Origin: Mycolicibacterium iranicum
GTDB taxonomy: Bacteria; Actinomycetota; Actinomycetes; Mycobacteriales; Mycobacteriaceae
Length of the DNA: 50,817 bases
Direction: 5' to 3'
Assembly (NCBI RefSeq): GCF_002101705.1
Contig: NZ_LQPC01000009.1
Location: forward strand, 1-50,817
The translations under genes were made by a program, and so were the position numbers. Of this stretch, positions 1 through 8,614 are shown in pieces. Within the stretch, counting starts at the first letter, position 1. Each line of letters starts with the position of its first letter. The notes under the pieces are model-generated. The model saw nothing but the letters and a program-made list of their open reading frames with translations, searched no databases and was not told the origin of the DNA.

Positions 1-2
1 GC

Positions 3-2372
3 GCTGGGGTGGCGGCGGTCTTCATGGGGTGGGGCTGCGCGGTGGCGTCCGCCGACGACTCCGGTCAGGCCGACTCGTCGGAGCGGCGCGACGCGGGTCC
101 GGCGCGCGCGAAGCACTCGATCGACCGTGCCGATCGTGCCGACACCCCTGACGACGACCCTGCCGAGAGCGAGAAAGCCCAGGACGTCACCGACGACGAG
201 GTGACCGAGGACGACGACGCCACCGGACACAAGGTGATCAAGGACGAAGCAGATGACGACACGACAACAGTCGTCGACGTCGAGGACGCACCCGAGCCGG
301 CCCTGCAGGAGGCCGAGGAGCCCGAACCGGAACCCACTCCCACCGTCGTCGCGCAGTTGGTGACCGCGACGGCCGCCCCGCGGCGCGAACTCGGCACCGG
401 GACCGCGACAACCGCCGCCACCCCAGCGCAGAACGAGATCGTCTACACCGACGAGCCGAGCTTCGTCGATCAGGTCATCGTCACGAGTCTGTATGTGATG
501 CGCGGCATCTCCAGCCTCATTGGTGTCGACATCTACGGCCTCATCGGGGAGGTGCTGGAGAACGACGACCCGCCGTGGTTTGTCAGAGGCGGGCTTGACG
601 TTCGGCGCACGGAGTTCGAGGCATCCGAGGACAGCACGTGGGACGTGTGGGAGTTTCGTCCGCCGAATCCGACCGGCAAGACGGTGATCGCCGTGCACGG
701 CGGCGGGTTCATCGTCAAACCGCTTGTCACCCATTGGCTTTCGTACGCCAACATGGCGCGTGAGACCGGTGCGACGGTGATCGTGCCGATGTACCCGCTT
801 GCCAAGACCGACGCCGGAACAGCCGTCACCGTCGTCCCCGCGATGGCGGATTTCCTCTCCGAACAGATCGACGTCTACGGCGCGGAGAACGTCAGCATCT
901 ACTCGGATTCGGCTGGGCCCACCTTGGCGATGGCCGCGGTGCGCGAGCTGATTCTCGACGGCAAGCCGGTGCCTGCGAGCATGGTGCTGCTGTCGTTCGC
1001 GCCCGACCTGTCGCTGTCGAATCCGGATATCTACGACATCGACGACCCGATCATCGATGTGCGCAACCTCGACTTCTATACCCGCGAAAACCATTGGAGC
1101 GACGGCCTCGACCCGAAGGATCCGTTGCTGAGCCCGCTGTTCTTCGAAGACGCGGTATTGGCCGCGCTGCCACCGACGACCATCTATGTCGGCGAACTCG
1201 AATACCTGCTGCCGGACACACTTCTGTTGCACGACAAGTGGTCTGGCGCGGGCGGCATCGTCTCGACGATCGTCGGCAGAGGCCAGTTCCACGACTGGGC
1301 ACTTGGCGGACTGTCTTTCAATTCGGCAGGACCGAAGGTGCGGCCCGACATCTACCGTCAGCTCGGCCTCAATGATGTTGCGGCAGGACCGAAGACGATC
1401 ACGACCGGCCCGCCGACCTACAGCGACAGGCTCGTCGCGGACATCCTGCGCACCCTGCGATGGCTCAACGAGGAGACGGGCATCAAGCTCCTCAGCGGGT
1501 TCGCCTCCGGGGCCACCTACGACTCACCGCCGCGGACGCTGACCCTCGGCCTCGACGTCACCGAACGCGAGTACAACGGCTGGACGGTGTGGGAGCTGGC
1601 ATCACCGAAGCCGACAGGCGAGGTTGTGGTCGCCCTGCACGGCGGCGGATTCGCCACCGAAGCCAATGTGCTGCAGTGGTCCGACTACGCGCAGATGGTG
1701 CGGGACACGGGGGCGACCGTCCTGGTGCCGATCTATCCGCTCGCCCCGCCGAAGGGCACTGGCACCGTCACCACTCTGGTGCCCCCGATGGCCGACTACC
1801 TGTCGATGCTGATCGATGAGCACGGCGTGGACAACGTCAGCCTGTACGGAGATTCGTCCGGTGGCTCCTACGCCGTGCTGGTGGTGCAGGAGATGCTGCG
1901 CCGCTGCCGATCTGATGTGCAGTGCGTGATCTCGGAGGCTCAGCCGTCACGGATGGTCCTTGTCTCCCCCGCTCTTCACATCACGCTGTCGGCGCCGGAG
2001 ATCGAGGCGATCGACGATCCGGTGCTGCCCCGCAACAAGCCCGGCGAGGGTCCGCGCTACAACGGCGATCTGGACCTCGATGATCCACTGGTCAACCCGT
2101 ATTCGAGTGACGACCTGACCGGGCTGCCGCCGACGACGATCTACATCGGCACGCAGGAGAAGCTCTATCCGGGCGCTCTCGCGTTCCGTAACAAGCTGTT
2201 GTCTCAGGACCCGGCCGCGGACCTGACCGTCGTCATCGGCGACGGGCAGTTGCACGGCTGGACGTTGGGCGGCATCGTCGTGAACTCGCAAGCGCAGCTC
2301 TGGCGGCCCAACGTGTACCGGCAGCTGGGCCTGCTGCCGACCGGCCGGCATATCACGCTGCAGGTTGCCTAG
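3..2372 (+). CDS. Secreted tandem alpha/beta-hydrolase (5' partial)
   Basis: Two hormone-sensitive-lipase-type hydrolase modules in one exported polypeptide, probably acting on an ester or lipid outside the membrane; the substrate is unknown. The reading frame is open to the window edge, so the true start lies upstream; what remains at the N-terminus is the end of a signal peptide (hydrophobic, then AVASADD). Counting from the GTG at 9, an acidic, Asp/Glu/Pro-rich stalk runs to about residue 145. Module 1 has HGGGF at 230-234 and a nucleophile in YSDSAG (Ser301). Module 2 has HGGGF at 544-548 and YGDSSG (Ser616). Both end alike, with a candidate catalytic His in GQFHDW or GQLHGW and then RP(D/N)(I/V)YRQLGL, which shows an internal duplication. 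Module 1 has Ser where the usual motif has Gly (SDSAG for GDSAG). The convergent neighbour is a lipoprotein gene. The fold is secure; the substrate is not. Confidence 0.85.
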   Translation, partial: AGVAAVFMGWGCAVASADDSGQADSSERRDAGPARAKHSIDRADRADTPDDDPAESEKAQDVTDDEVTEDDDATGHKVIKDEADDDTTTVVDVEDAPEPALQEAEEPEPEPTPTVVAQLVTATAAPRRELGTGTATTAATPAQNEIVYTDEPSFVDQVIVTSLYVMRGISSLIGVDIYGLIGEVLENDDPPWFVRGGLDVRRTEFEASEDSTWDVWEFRPPNPTGKTVIAVHGGGFIVKPLVTHWLSYANMARETGATVIVPMYPLAKTDAGTAVTVVPAMADFLSEQIDVYGAENVSIYSDSAGPTLAMAAVRELILDGKPVPASMVLLSFAPDLSLSNPDIYDIDDPIIDVRNLDFYTRENHWSDGLDPKDPLLSPLFFEDAVLAALPPTTIYVGELEYLLPDTLLLHDKWSGAGGIVSTIVGRGQFHDWALGGLSFNSAGPKVRPDIYRQLGLNDVAAGPKTITTGPPTYSDRLVADILRTLRWLNEETGIKLLSGFASGATYDSPPRTLTLGLDVTEREYNGWTVWELASPKPTGEVVVALHGGGFATEANVLQWSDYAQMVRDTGATVLVPIYPLAPPKGTGTVTTLVPPMADYLSMLIDEHGVDNVSLYGDSSGGSYAVLVVQEMLRRCRSDVQCVISEAQPSRMVLVSPALHITLSAPEIEAIDDPVLPRNKPGEGPRYNGDLDLDDPLVNPYSSDDLTGLPPTTIYIGTQEKLYPGALAFRNKLLSQDPAADLTVVIGDGQLHGWTLGGIVVNSQAQLWRPNVYRQLGLLPTGRHITLQVA

Positions 2373-2468
2373 TCACCGGTTGCGCTGACCATGAACAGGT
2401 TTCGCGCGGAGTCGACGAATCCGGCGCGGAAAACGACGCTGGAGGTGCATGAGCGCGCCGATTTCCCG

Positions 2469-2951
2469 TCAGCCTGCGACGCTGGATTGCAGGACAACGG
2501 TGTTGACCGGCGGGTCGAGGAACACGCGCGTACTTCTGCGTGGGCCGCCGAAGAAGATGTTGAGTTCGACGCCGGTCAGGAACGGCCCCGGCGGCAGCTC
2601 AGGCTCGAGAACTTTTTGTACTGCCGGGCGATGGCCGAGGTCCTCGGCGCCGTACTTGTCGACCAGCCCGGTCATGGTCTCCGGTGTGACCTCGACGACC
2701 GCATCGATCCACTGAAGACTCAATTTGGTCGTCTGGTCGTCGGAGTTGTCCCACGCGATCCATGACGCCGACACCGGAGTCCCCAACGCGGGAAATGTCG
2801 TGGCCAGTTCTTCGGTGTCGTGACGGACGTCGGCCGCCGGACCGGAGGCGGCGACCTCGGACTCGCCGGCCTCTTCGGAGTCCGGCTGGCCCTGACATGC
2901 CGTCAGGGCCAGCACGAGTCCGAGCGTCGCCACTCTCAGAAATCTCGCCAC
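2469..2951 (-). CDS. Putative lipoprotein of unknown function
   Basis: A 160-residue protein with a lipoprotein signal: charged MARFLR, a hydrophobic stretch, then the lipobox LTAC with Cys at residue 19. It should be lipid-anchored on the outer face of the membrane. The mature part starts with an acidic linker, then about 110 residues with no motif I recognise. The GTG start lies one base after the sahH stop codon (TGA-C-GTG), so it is very probably translated with sahH. No link to methionine metabolism is visible in its sequence. The 2373-2468 gap to the convergent hydrolase gene holds nothing I can name. The lipoprotein call is firm; the function is unknown. Confidence 0.75.
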   Translation of the reverse strand: MARFLRVATLGLVLALTACQGQPDSEEAGESEVAASGPAADVRHDTEELATTFPALGTPVSASWIAWDNSDDQTTKLSLQWIDAVVEVTPETMTGLVDKYGAEDLGHRPAVQKVLEPELPPGPFLTGVELNIFFGGPRRSTRVFLDPPVNTVVLQSSVAG

Positions 2952-2952
2952 G

Positions 2953-4413
<1,461 letters not shown>

Positions 4414-4452
4414 GTAGAGCCCCTCTTTGTGGTTCGTCAATTGCCTATGAGC

Positions 4453-4481
4453 GCACAGATGTGCAGCGACAACATCTGTGC
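4453..4481. promoter_or_regulatory. Perfect 10-bp dyad in the sahH leader
   Basis: GCACAGATGT (4453-4462) and ACATCTGTGC (4472-4481) form a perfect inverted repeat with a 9-base spacer, centred about 54 bases upstream of the sahH ATG. It could be an operator in DNA or a hairpin in the leader RNA. It has no U-tract, so a terminator is unlikely. I could not match it to a known SAM or SAH riboswitch layout. Confidence 0.5.
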
Positions 4482-4696
4482 AGACGCCCATGGGCCTGCG
4501 GGCTCGCGGGACAGGCGGTTGAAGCGCTCTGCCAGCCAGGGACGTCTACAACACCGTAACGCCTCGAGCTGCGCGAAGGCACGTCGCGTCCTGTCAGTGC
4601 AGGTCGTCGAAGATTCACAGCACTCTCCGAGGCGGACATCCGTTTGCCAGACGTGCGCCGGGGGGTATGGGTGCCGGGCCGAACAGAGGAGTGCTG

Positions 4697-5947
4697 ATGG
4701 GCGAACGCGCCGACGTGGTCGGACGGCGGTCGTTGCTGAGCCTGGCCGTGCTGAACTTCTTGCTCGCCGATGCGCGTGACGGGCTCGGTCCATTCCTCGA
4801 CGCGTTCCTGGCCACCCGCGGGTGGTCGTCGATGGCCCTGGGGGCGATCGCGACGGTGGGGGGCCTGATCGGGCTGGTGGCGACGCCGCTCTTCGGAGCC
4901 CTGGTCGACGGGTCGCGTCACAAGCGGGCGCTGGTGGCCGGCCCGGTCATCGTGGTGACGGCGGTGGCGCTGGCCACCTTGGTCGTACCGAATCCGGCGG
5001 TGGTGTGGATCGGTCAGGTCGGCACCGCGGTGATCGGCGCGGTTATCGGTCCGGCGCTGATGGGGCTCACACTCGGGTTGGTCGGCGAAAGGTTCTTCGG
5101 ACGCCAGGTGTCACGCAACGAGGTGTGGAACCACACCGGCAACGTCGTGTCGCTCGCCGCCGTCTTCATCCTCGTCTCAATCTTCGGCGAACACGCCATC
5201 ATCGGCCTGATGCTGGCGACCGCGGTGGGCGCCGTCGTCGCGGCGGCGAGCATCGACCCGGCCCGCATCGATCACGCAGCCGCGCGCGGCTTCACCGACA
5301 ACGACACCGCGGCGCGTCCGTCGGGACTTCGGGTGGTGTTCTCGACCCCGGGCCTGCTGCTCCTGGGCCTGGTGCTGCTGATGTTCCACTTCGGCAACGC
5401 GCCGATGAGTCGGCTCGTCGCACAGGATTTCGCGATCGAGCTGGGGACGCCGTTCCGCACCACCGCGATCATCACCGGGATCGCGCAGGTGTCGATGATC
5501 GCGGTGGCGGTGCTCGCACCGCTGCTGCTGCGCAGGTTCGGCCTGTCGGCGGTCCTGCTGATCGCACTGTGCGCGCTACCGGTGCGTGGGTTGATCGCCG
5601 GCACTCAACCGGGCTTCTGGGCGATCTTCCCGGTCCAGATCCTCGACGGCGTCGGCGCCGGGCTGATCGGTATCGCCACCCCGGTCGCCGCCGAGCGCTT
5701 GCTGGCCGGTTCGGGCCGCTTCAATGTCGGCCTGGCGGCGCTGCTGACGATCCAGGGGGTCGGCGCGTCGTTGAGCAACGTCGTCGCCGGTGCGGTCGTC
5801 GGCGCGTACGGCTACCACGCATCGCATCTACTCAGTGGTGCGATCGCGGTGGTCGCCGTCATCGCGTTCCTGCGCTGGCGGACGGCGATCGTCCCGCCGC
5901 ACCGCATCGATCCTGTCGACCCCGCAGTGGCTACGGCGTCTCGATGA
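4697..5947 (+). CDS. MFS transporter
   Basis: A 416-residue polytopic membrane protein of the major facilitator superfamily; the substrate cannot be told from sequence. It shows about 12 hydrophobic segments in two halves with a hydrophilic central loop near residues 195-215. The first inter-helix loop carries a motif-A-like LFGALVDGSRHKR near residues 65-77, typical of drug/H+ antiporter-like MFS proteins. The ATG at 4697 was chosen because AGAGGAG precedes it at good distance; an in-frame ATG lies 30 bases upstream. It is divergent from sahH across 283 bases, and its 3' end overlaps the convergent TetR gene by about 17 bases. It may be regulated by that TetR protein, but no site was seen in its own upstream region. 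Confidence 0.85.
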   Translation: MGERADVVGRRSLLSLAVLNFLLADARDGLGPFLDAFLATRGWSSMALGAIATVGGLIGLVATPLFGALVDGSRHKRALVAGPVIVVTAVALATLVVPNPAVVWIGQVGTAVIGAVIGPALMGLTLGLVGERFFGRQVSRNEVWNHTGNVVSLAAVFILVSIFGEHAIIGLMLATAVGAVVAAASIDPARIDHAAARGFTDNDTAARPSGLRVVFSTPGLLLLGLVLLMFHFGNAPMSRLVAQDFAIELGTPFRTTAIITGIAQVSMIAVAVLAPLLLRRFGLSAVLLIALCALPVRGLIAGTQPGFWAIFPVQILDGVGAGLIGIATPVAAERLLAGSGRFNVGLAALLTIQGVGASLSNVVAGAVVGAYGYHASHLLSGAIAVVAVIAFLRWRTAIVPPHRIDPVDPAVATASR

Positions 5948-6551
5948 CCCCGTAGCGCTCCGCGAACGGCGTCATCAGTCGAGCGAGGTCGCGTGCCACA
6001 TCGTGGTCAGCTTCCGGCGGCATCGAGATGTAGCTCATGGCCAGCCGCACGATGGCCCTGGCCAGCACACCGGCGTCCTCTTCGCTGCAGCGCACCCAGC
6101 TGCTCATGAACGACTCGGTGAGCCGCGACGAGCAATGGTTGATGATGGGCGCGCTGTCGGTCGTGATCAGCTGCAGCAGGTCGGGCTTGGACGTGCCGGT
6201 CAGCAGCGAGATGACCAGCGGGTCGGCTGCGGACTCGACGAAGAAGTCGCGGAAACCCTGCAGGAAAGCGGCGTAGACGTCGGCGACGTTGTTGTTGATC
6301 GCGGTGTGGATCTGGTCGACAAGACGATCGGCCAGACGCATTGCGTAGCCCTGCGCCAGACCCTGGCGCGACCCGAACTCGTTGTAGATGGTCTGGCGAC
6401 TGATGCCGGCGGCCTTGGCGACGTCGGACAGGGTGATCTGCGACCAGTCGCGGGTGAGCAGCATTTCGCGCATGCCGTCGAGGATCGAATCTCGCAACAG
6501 GACGCGCGACGCCTCGGCGTAGGTGATGCGCTTGTCGTTGGGGCCGCCCAC
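5931..6551 (-). CDS. TetR-family regulator of the alk operon
   Basis: A 206-residue TetR/AcrR repressor-type protein, likely sensing a hydrocarbon, fatty acid or related ligand and controlling the alkB operon. The N-terminal helix-turn-helix reads ITLSDVAKAAGISRQTIYNE, preceded by the usual first helix (SRVLLRDSILDGMREMLL); the rest is the helical ligand/dimer domain. The frame extends upstream to a GTG at 6677 that overlaps the rubB stop as GTGA, but those extra 42 residues are largely encoded by a dispersed repeat (6595-6660). The GTG at 6551 has TATTGT seven bases upstream, a leaderless arrangement, and gives a family-like N-terminus, so I prefer it. From memory this is the orthologue of Rv3249c. 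A candidate operator overlaps the alkB promoter. Confidence 0.85.
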   Translation of the reverse strand: MGGPNDKRITYAEASRVLLRDSILDGMREMLLTRDWSQITLSDVAKAAGISRQTIYNEFGSRQGLAQGYAMRLADRLVDQIHTAINNNVADVYAAFLQGFRDFFVESAADPLVISLLTGTSKPDLLQLITTDSAPIINHCSSRLTESFMSSWVRCSEEDAGVLARAIVRLAMSYISMPPEADHDVARDLARLMTPFAERYGVIETP

Positions 6552-6558
6552 AGGCGCG

Positions 6559-6564
6559 ACAATA
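6559..6564 (-). promoter_or_regulatory. -10 box for a leaderless tetR transcript
   Basis: TATTGT on the minus strand, seven bases before the GTG at 6551. The regulator gene could therefore be transcribed separately from alkB-rubA-rubB. Confidence 0.45.
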
Positions 6565-6594
6565 ACGGTTGCGCGCAGCCCCTCCGGCGTTGCA

Positions 6595-6660
6595 CCGCGA
6601 GCGCGCGTGTCTGCACGCCTCCAGTCGGCGTGTCGCGCGCTTTCGCGCACGCTCGCCGGC
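6595..6660 (+). repeat. Dispersed GC-rich repeat, copy A
   Basis: Begins CCGCGAGCGCGCGTGTCTGC and carries GGCGTGTCG followed by TTTCGCGC further on. By eye about 50 of 66 positions match copy B (8350-8415); the first third also matches copy C on the opposite strand. It fills most of the rubB-tetR gap, if tetR starts at 6551. Confidence 0.65.
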
Positions 6661-6673
6661 ATCGGGTGTGCGT

Positions 6674-6856
6674 TCACGGCCGGGCGACCTCGACCATCTC
6701 GAAGTCGGACTTGGCCGCGCCGCAGTCGGGGCAGCTCCAGTCGTCGGGAATGTCGTCCCAGCGGGTGCCCGGCGCGATGCCGTCCTCGGGCCAGCCCTTG
6801 GCTTCGTCGTACTCGAAACCGCATTGCACACACACGAACAGCTTGTAGTCGCTCAT
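6674..6856 (-). CDS. rubB: Rubredoxin, second copy
   Basis: A 60-residue rubredoxin: a single iron held by four cysteines in two CxxC knuckles, CVQCG (residues 9-13) and CPDCG (near 42-46), with the expected aromatic residues (Y-K-L-F, WPEDG, DDWSCP). It passes electrons from a rubredoxin reductase to AlkB for alkane hydroxylation. Its ATG overlaps the stop of the upstream rubredoxin gene (ATGA), so translation is probably coupled. The reductase gene is not in this window. From memory this corresponds to Rv3250c. Confidence 0.95.
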   Translation of the reverse strand: MSDYKLFVCVQCGFEYDEAKGWPEDGIAPGTRWDDIPDDWSCPDCGAAKSDFEMVEVARP

Positions 6857-7026
6857 TTTTTCACTCCTATCTCTTCGAAGTCAGGTTTCTCGCGGACCGC
6901 GCAGTCGGGGCAGCACCAGTCGTCCGGTACGTCGCTCCACGCCGTTCCGGCTGGAAAGCCTTCGCGCGGTTCACCTTTGGATTCGTCGTAGACGTAGTCG
7001 CAACCAGGGCAGCGGTAGCCGGTCAC
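6853..7026 (-). CDS. rubA: Rubredoxin, first copy (57 aa)
   Basis: A short gene between alkB and rubB. Translation gives [18 protein letters not shown] and so on, ending in FEEIGVKK. It has CPGC at residues 6-9 and a second knuckle CCPDC near 38-42, with the usual [11 protein letters not shown] and VPDDWCCP landmarks. The GTG start overlaps the alkB stop (GTGA) and its TGA overlaps the rubB ATG (ATGA), so alkB, rubA and rubB form one tightly coupled unit. The two copies differ clearly: this one has CPGC in the first knuckle and a shorter N-terminus, suggesting AlkG1-like and AlkG2-like types, only one of which usually serves AlkB directly. Corresponds to Rv3251c from memory. Confidence 0.93.
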   Translation of the reverse strand: MTGYRCPGCDYVYDESKGEPREGFPAGTAWSDVPDDWCCPDCAVREKPDFEEIGVKK

Positions 7027-8243
7027 GATGTCTGCCCATACTGGGCCAGCACCTTGTCACGCATCCGCGGATGGATGTTGACCCTGGTGACGTCGCCGTC
7101 GTAGTGATCGAGGACGCGATGGTCCATCACCTTGCGCCACAGCGGCGGAAAGTAGGTCAGGCCGATCATCGACGCGTAACCACTGGGCAGGTTCGGCGCG
7201 CCGTCCATGCTGCGCAGGGTCTGGTAGCGGCGAGTGGGGTTGGCGTGGTGATCGCTGTGACGCTGCAGGTGATACAGGAACAGGTTCGTCACGATGTGAT
7301 CGGAGTTCCAGCTGTGCACCGGGGCGCACCGCTCGTAGCGACCGTTGTCGAGCTTCTTGCGCAGCAGGCCGTAATGCTCAAGGTAGTTAACGGTTTCCAG
7401 CAGTGTGAAGCCGAAGATCGCCGAGATCAAGATGTACGGTATCAGCGCCCAGCCGAAGACCGCGATCAGCGCGCCGTAGAGCACCACCGACATGGCCCAC
7501 GCGTTGAGCACATCGTTGGACCAGTGCCACTTGCTCTTGCCGGCCCGCTCCAGACGCTTGGACTCCAGCTCCCACGAGGACTTCAAGCTGCCGAAAACGC
7601 TGCGCGGCAGGAACTCCCAGAACGTCTCACCGAAGCGCGCCGAGGCGGGATCCTCCGGGGTGGCGACGCGGACGTGGTGGCCGCGGTTGTGCTCGATGTA
7701 GAAGTGACCGTAAAGCGTCTGCGCCAGAGTGATTTTGGCGAGCCAGCGCTCCAGCGAGTCCTTCTTGTGGCCCATTTCGTGCGCGGTGTTGATACCCACG
7801 CCGCCGAGCAGTCCGACCGACAGCGCCAGCCCGATCTTGGCCGGCCACGGCAGCGCACCGTCGAAGCCCAGCCAGCTCAGGTCGGAAGCGGTGAACAAGT
7901 AGGCGCCGAAGACGACGCTGGCGTACTGGAACGGGATGTAGATGTAGGTGCAGTAGCGGTAGTACTTGTCGTTCTCGAGGCGCTCCATCACCTCTTCCGG
8001 CGGGTTCTGGCCGTCGGGACCGAAGAATCGATCGAGGGCCGGCAGCAGGATGTAGAGCAGGATCGGGCCGATCCACAACGGGACCTGTGCGGCCGCGTGC
8101 CAGCCGACCTGATTGAACGCCCACACCAGCGGCAGCATCACGAAGAGCGCCGTGGGGGCGATCAGGCCCATCAGCCAGAGGTAGCGCTTCTTGTCGCGCC
8201 ATTGCTCGACGTTGGGAGCCTCGGACATTTCTTGCGTGGTCAC
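7023..8243 (-). CDS. alkB: Transmembrane alkane 1-monooxygenase
   Basis: A 406-residue di-iron integral membrane enzyme that hydroxylates the terminal methyl of n-alkanes, using electrons from rubredoxin. The family's histidine boxes are all present: HEMGHK, EHNRGHH and LQRHSDHHA, plus the extra NYLEHYG motif that marks AlkB. There are about six hydrophobic segments. The GTG start is preceded by AAGGAGG, a very strong ribosome site. It is first in an operon with two rubredoxins and, downstream, a TetR gene. A promoter with an overlapping palindrome lies at 8287-8330. This gives the host a route to use medium-chain alkanes. From memory the orthologue is Rv3252c. Confidence 0.97.
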   Translation of the reverse strand: MTTQEMSEAPNVEQWRDKKRYLWLMGLIAPTALFVMLPLVWAFNQVGWHAAAQVPLWIGPILLYILLPALDRFFGPDGQNPPEEVMERLENDKYYRYCTYIYIPFQYASVVFGAYLFTASDLSWLGFDGALPWPAKIGLALSVGLLGGVGINTAHEMGHKKDSLERWLAKITLAQTLYGHFYIEHNRGHHVRVATPEDPASARFGETFWEFLPRSVFGSLKSSWELESKRLERAGKSKWHWSNDVLNAWAMSVVLYGALIAVFGWALIPYILISAIFGFTLLETVNYLEHYGLLRKKLDNGRYERCAPVHSWNSDHIVTNLFLYHLQRHSDHHANPTRRYQTLRSMDGAPNLPSGYASMIGLTYFPPLWRKVMDHRVLDHYDGDVTRVNIHPRMRDKVLAQYGQTS

Positions 8244-8286
8244 CTCGATGCCTCCTTGCTGTGAGTGCGATCACCTACTGCAGTTG

Positions 8287-8315
8287 ACTATAGAGGCAGT
8301 TTTGTCGTGTGTCTA
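8287..8315 (-). promoter_or_regulatory. alkB promoter (-35 TAGACA, -10 TATAGT)
   Basis: On the minus strand, TAGACA (8315-8310) and TATAGT (8292-8287) are separated by exactly 17 bases. Predicted transcription starts near 8280, giving a leader of about 37 bases before the GTG. Confidence 0.6.
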
Positions 8316-8330
8316 GACAGCAGAGGTCTA
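8314..8330. promoter_or_regulatory. Candidate TetR operator over the alkB -35 region
   Basis: TAGAC (8314-8318) and GTCTA (8326-8330) form an inverted repeat with a 7-base spacer, touching the -35 box. The position is right for repression. Assigning it to the operon's own TetR is inference. Confidence 0.45.
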
Positions 8331-8349
8331 TTTGTAAATCCCACTGGCC

Positions 8350-8415
8350 CCGCGAGCGCGCGCGTCTGTCCGCCAACGCGCGGCGTGTCGTGGGATTTCG
8401 CGCGCCGTCACCCGC
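8350..8415 (+). repeat. Dispersed GC-rich repeat, copy B
   Basis: Related to copy A at 6595-6660 in the same orientation; shared blocks are CCGCGAGCGCGCG, GTCTG, CGGCGTGTCG and TTTCGCGC. It lies in the 8331-8614 gap between the alkB promoter and the end of the permease gene, where I see no gene. Confidence 0.6.
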
Positions 8416-8527
8416 CGCGAGGGCGCGCAAAATGACGACTGCTTAGGGCTTGGCGCAGGGCCAGGCCAACGGGGCCCGCACACGGCAGCGCTCGCCGACG
8501 ACGAGCGCGCGCACAATGCCAACTAAT

Positions 8528-8567
8528 GCGGCGCGCCGCCGTGCAGACACGCGCCCTCGCGGTGCGA
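8528..8567 (-). repeat. Dispersed GC-rich repeat, copy C (inverted, partial)
   Basis: Read on the minus strand this is CACCGCGAGGGCGCGTGTCT, then GCACGGCGG, which matches the first third of copy A almost exactly. The downstream part is not conserved. It abuts a tandem array at 8557-8612. Confidence 0.55.
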
Positions 8568-8612
8568 AGCTCGCGGTGCGAAGCGCGCGGTGCGAAGCGC
8601 GCGGTGCGAAGC
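8557..8612. repeat. Four tandem 14-bp repeats
   Basis: Units at 8557, 8571, 8585 and 8599, each (T/G)CGCGGTGCGAAGC. The first two start with T and the last two with G; otherwise they are identical. The array ends two bases before the permease stop codon and starts inside repeat copy C. Confidence 0.85.
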
Positions 8613-8614
8613 GC

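Noticed and set aside
4414..4696. Known SAH or SAM riboswitch
   Set aside because: Only a simple dyad is visible; I could not recognise the conserved core of any named class.
7071..8264. Long open frame antisense to alkB
   Set aside because: A shadow of alkB; the alkB frame has all histidine boxes while this one has no recognisable domain.
8557..8612. Iteron-type origin
   Set aside because: The 14-bp repeats are too few, GC-rich, and have no adjacent initiator gene or AT-rich unwinding region.
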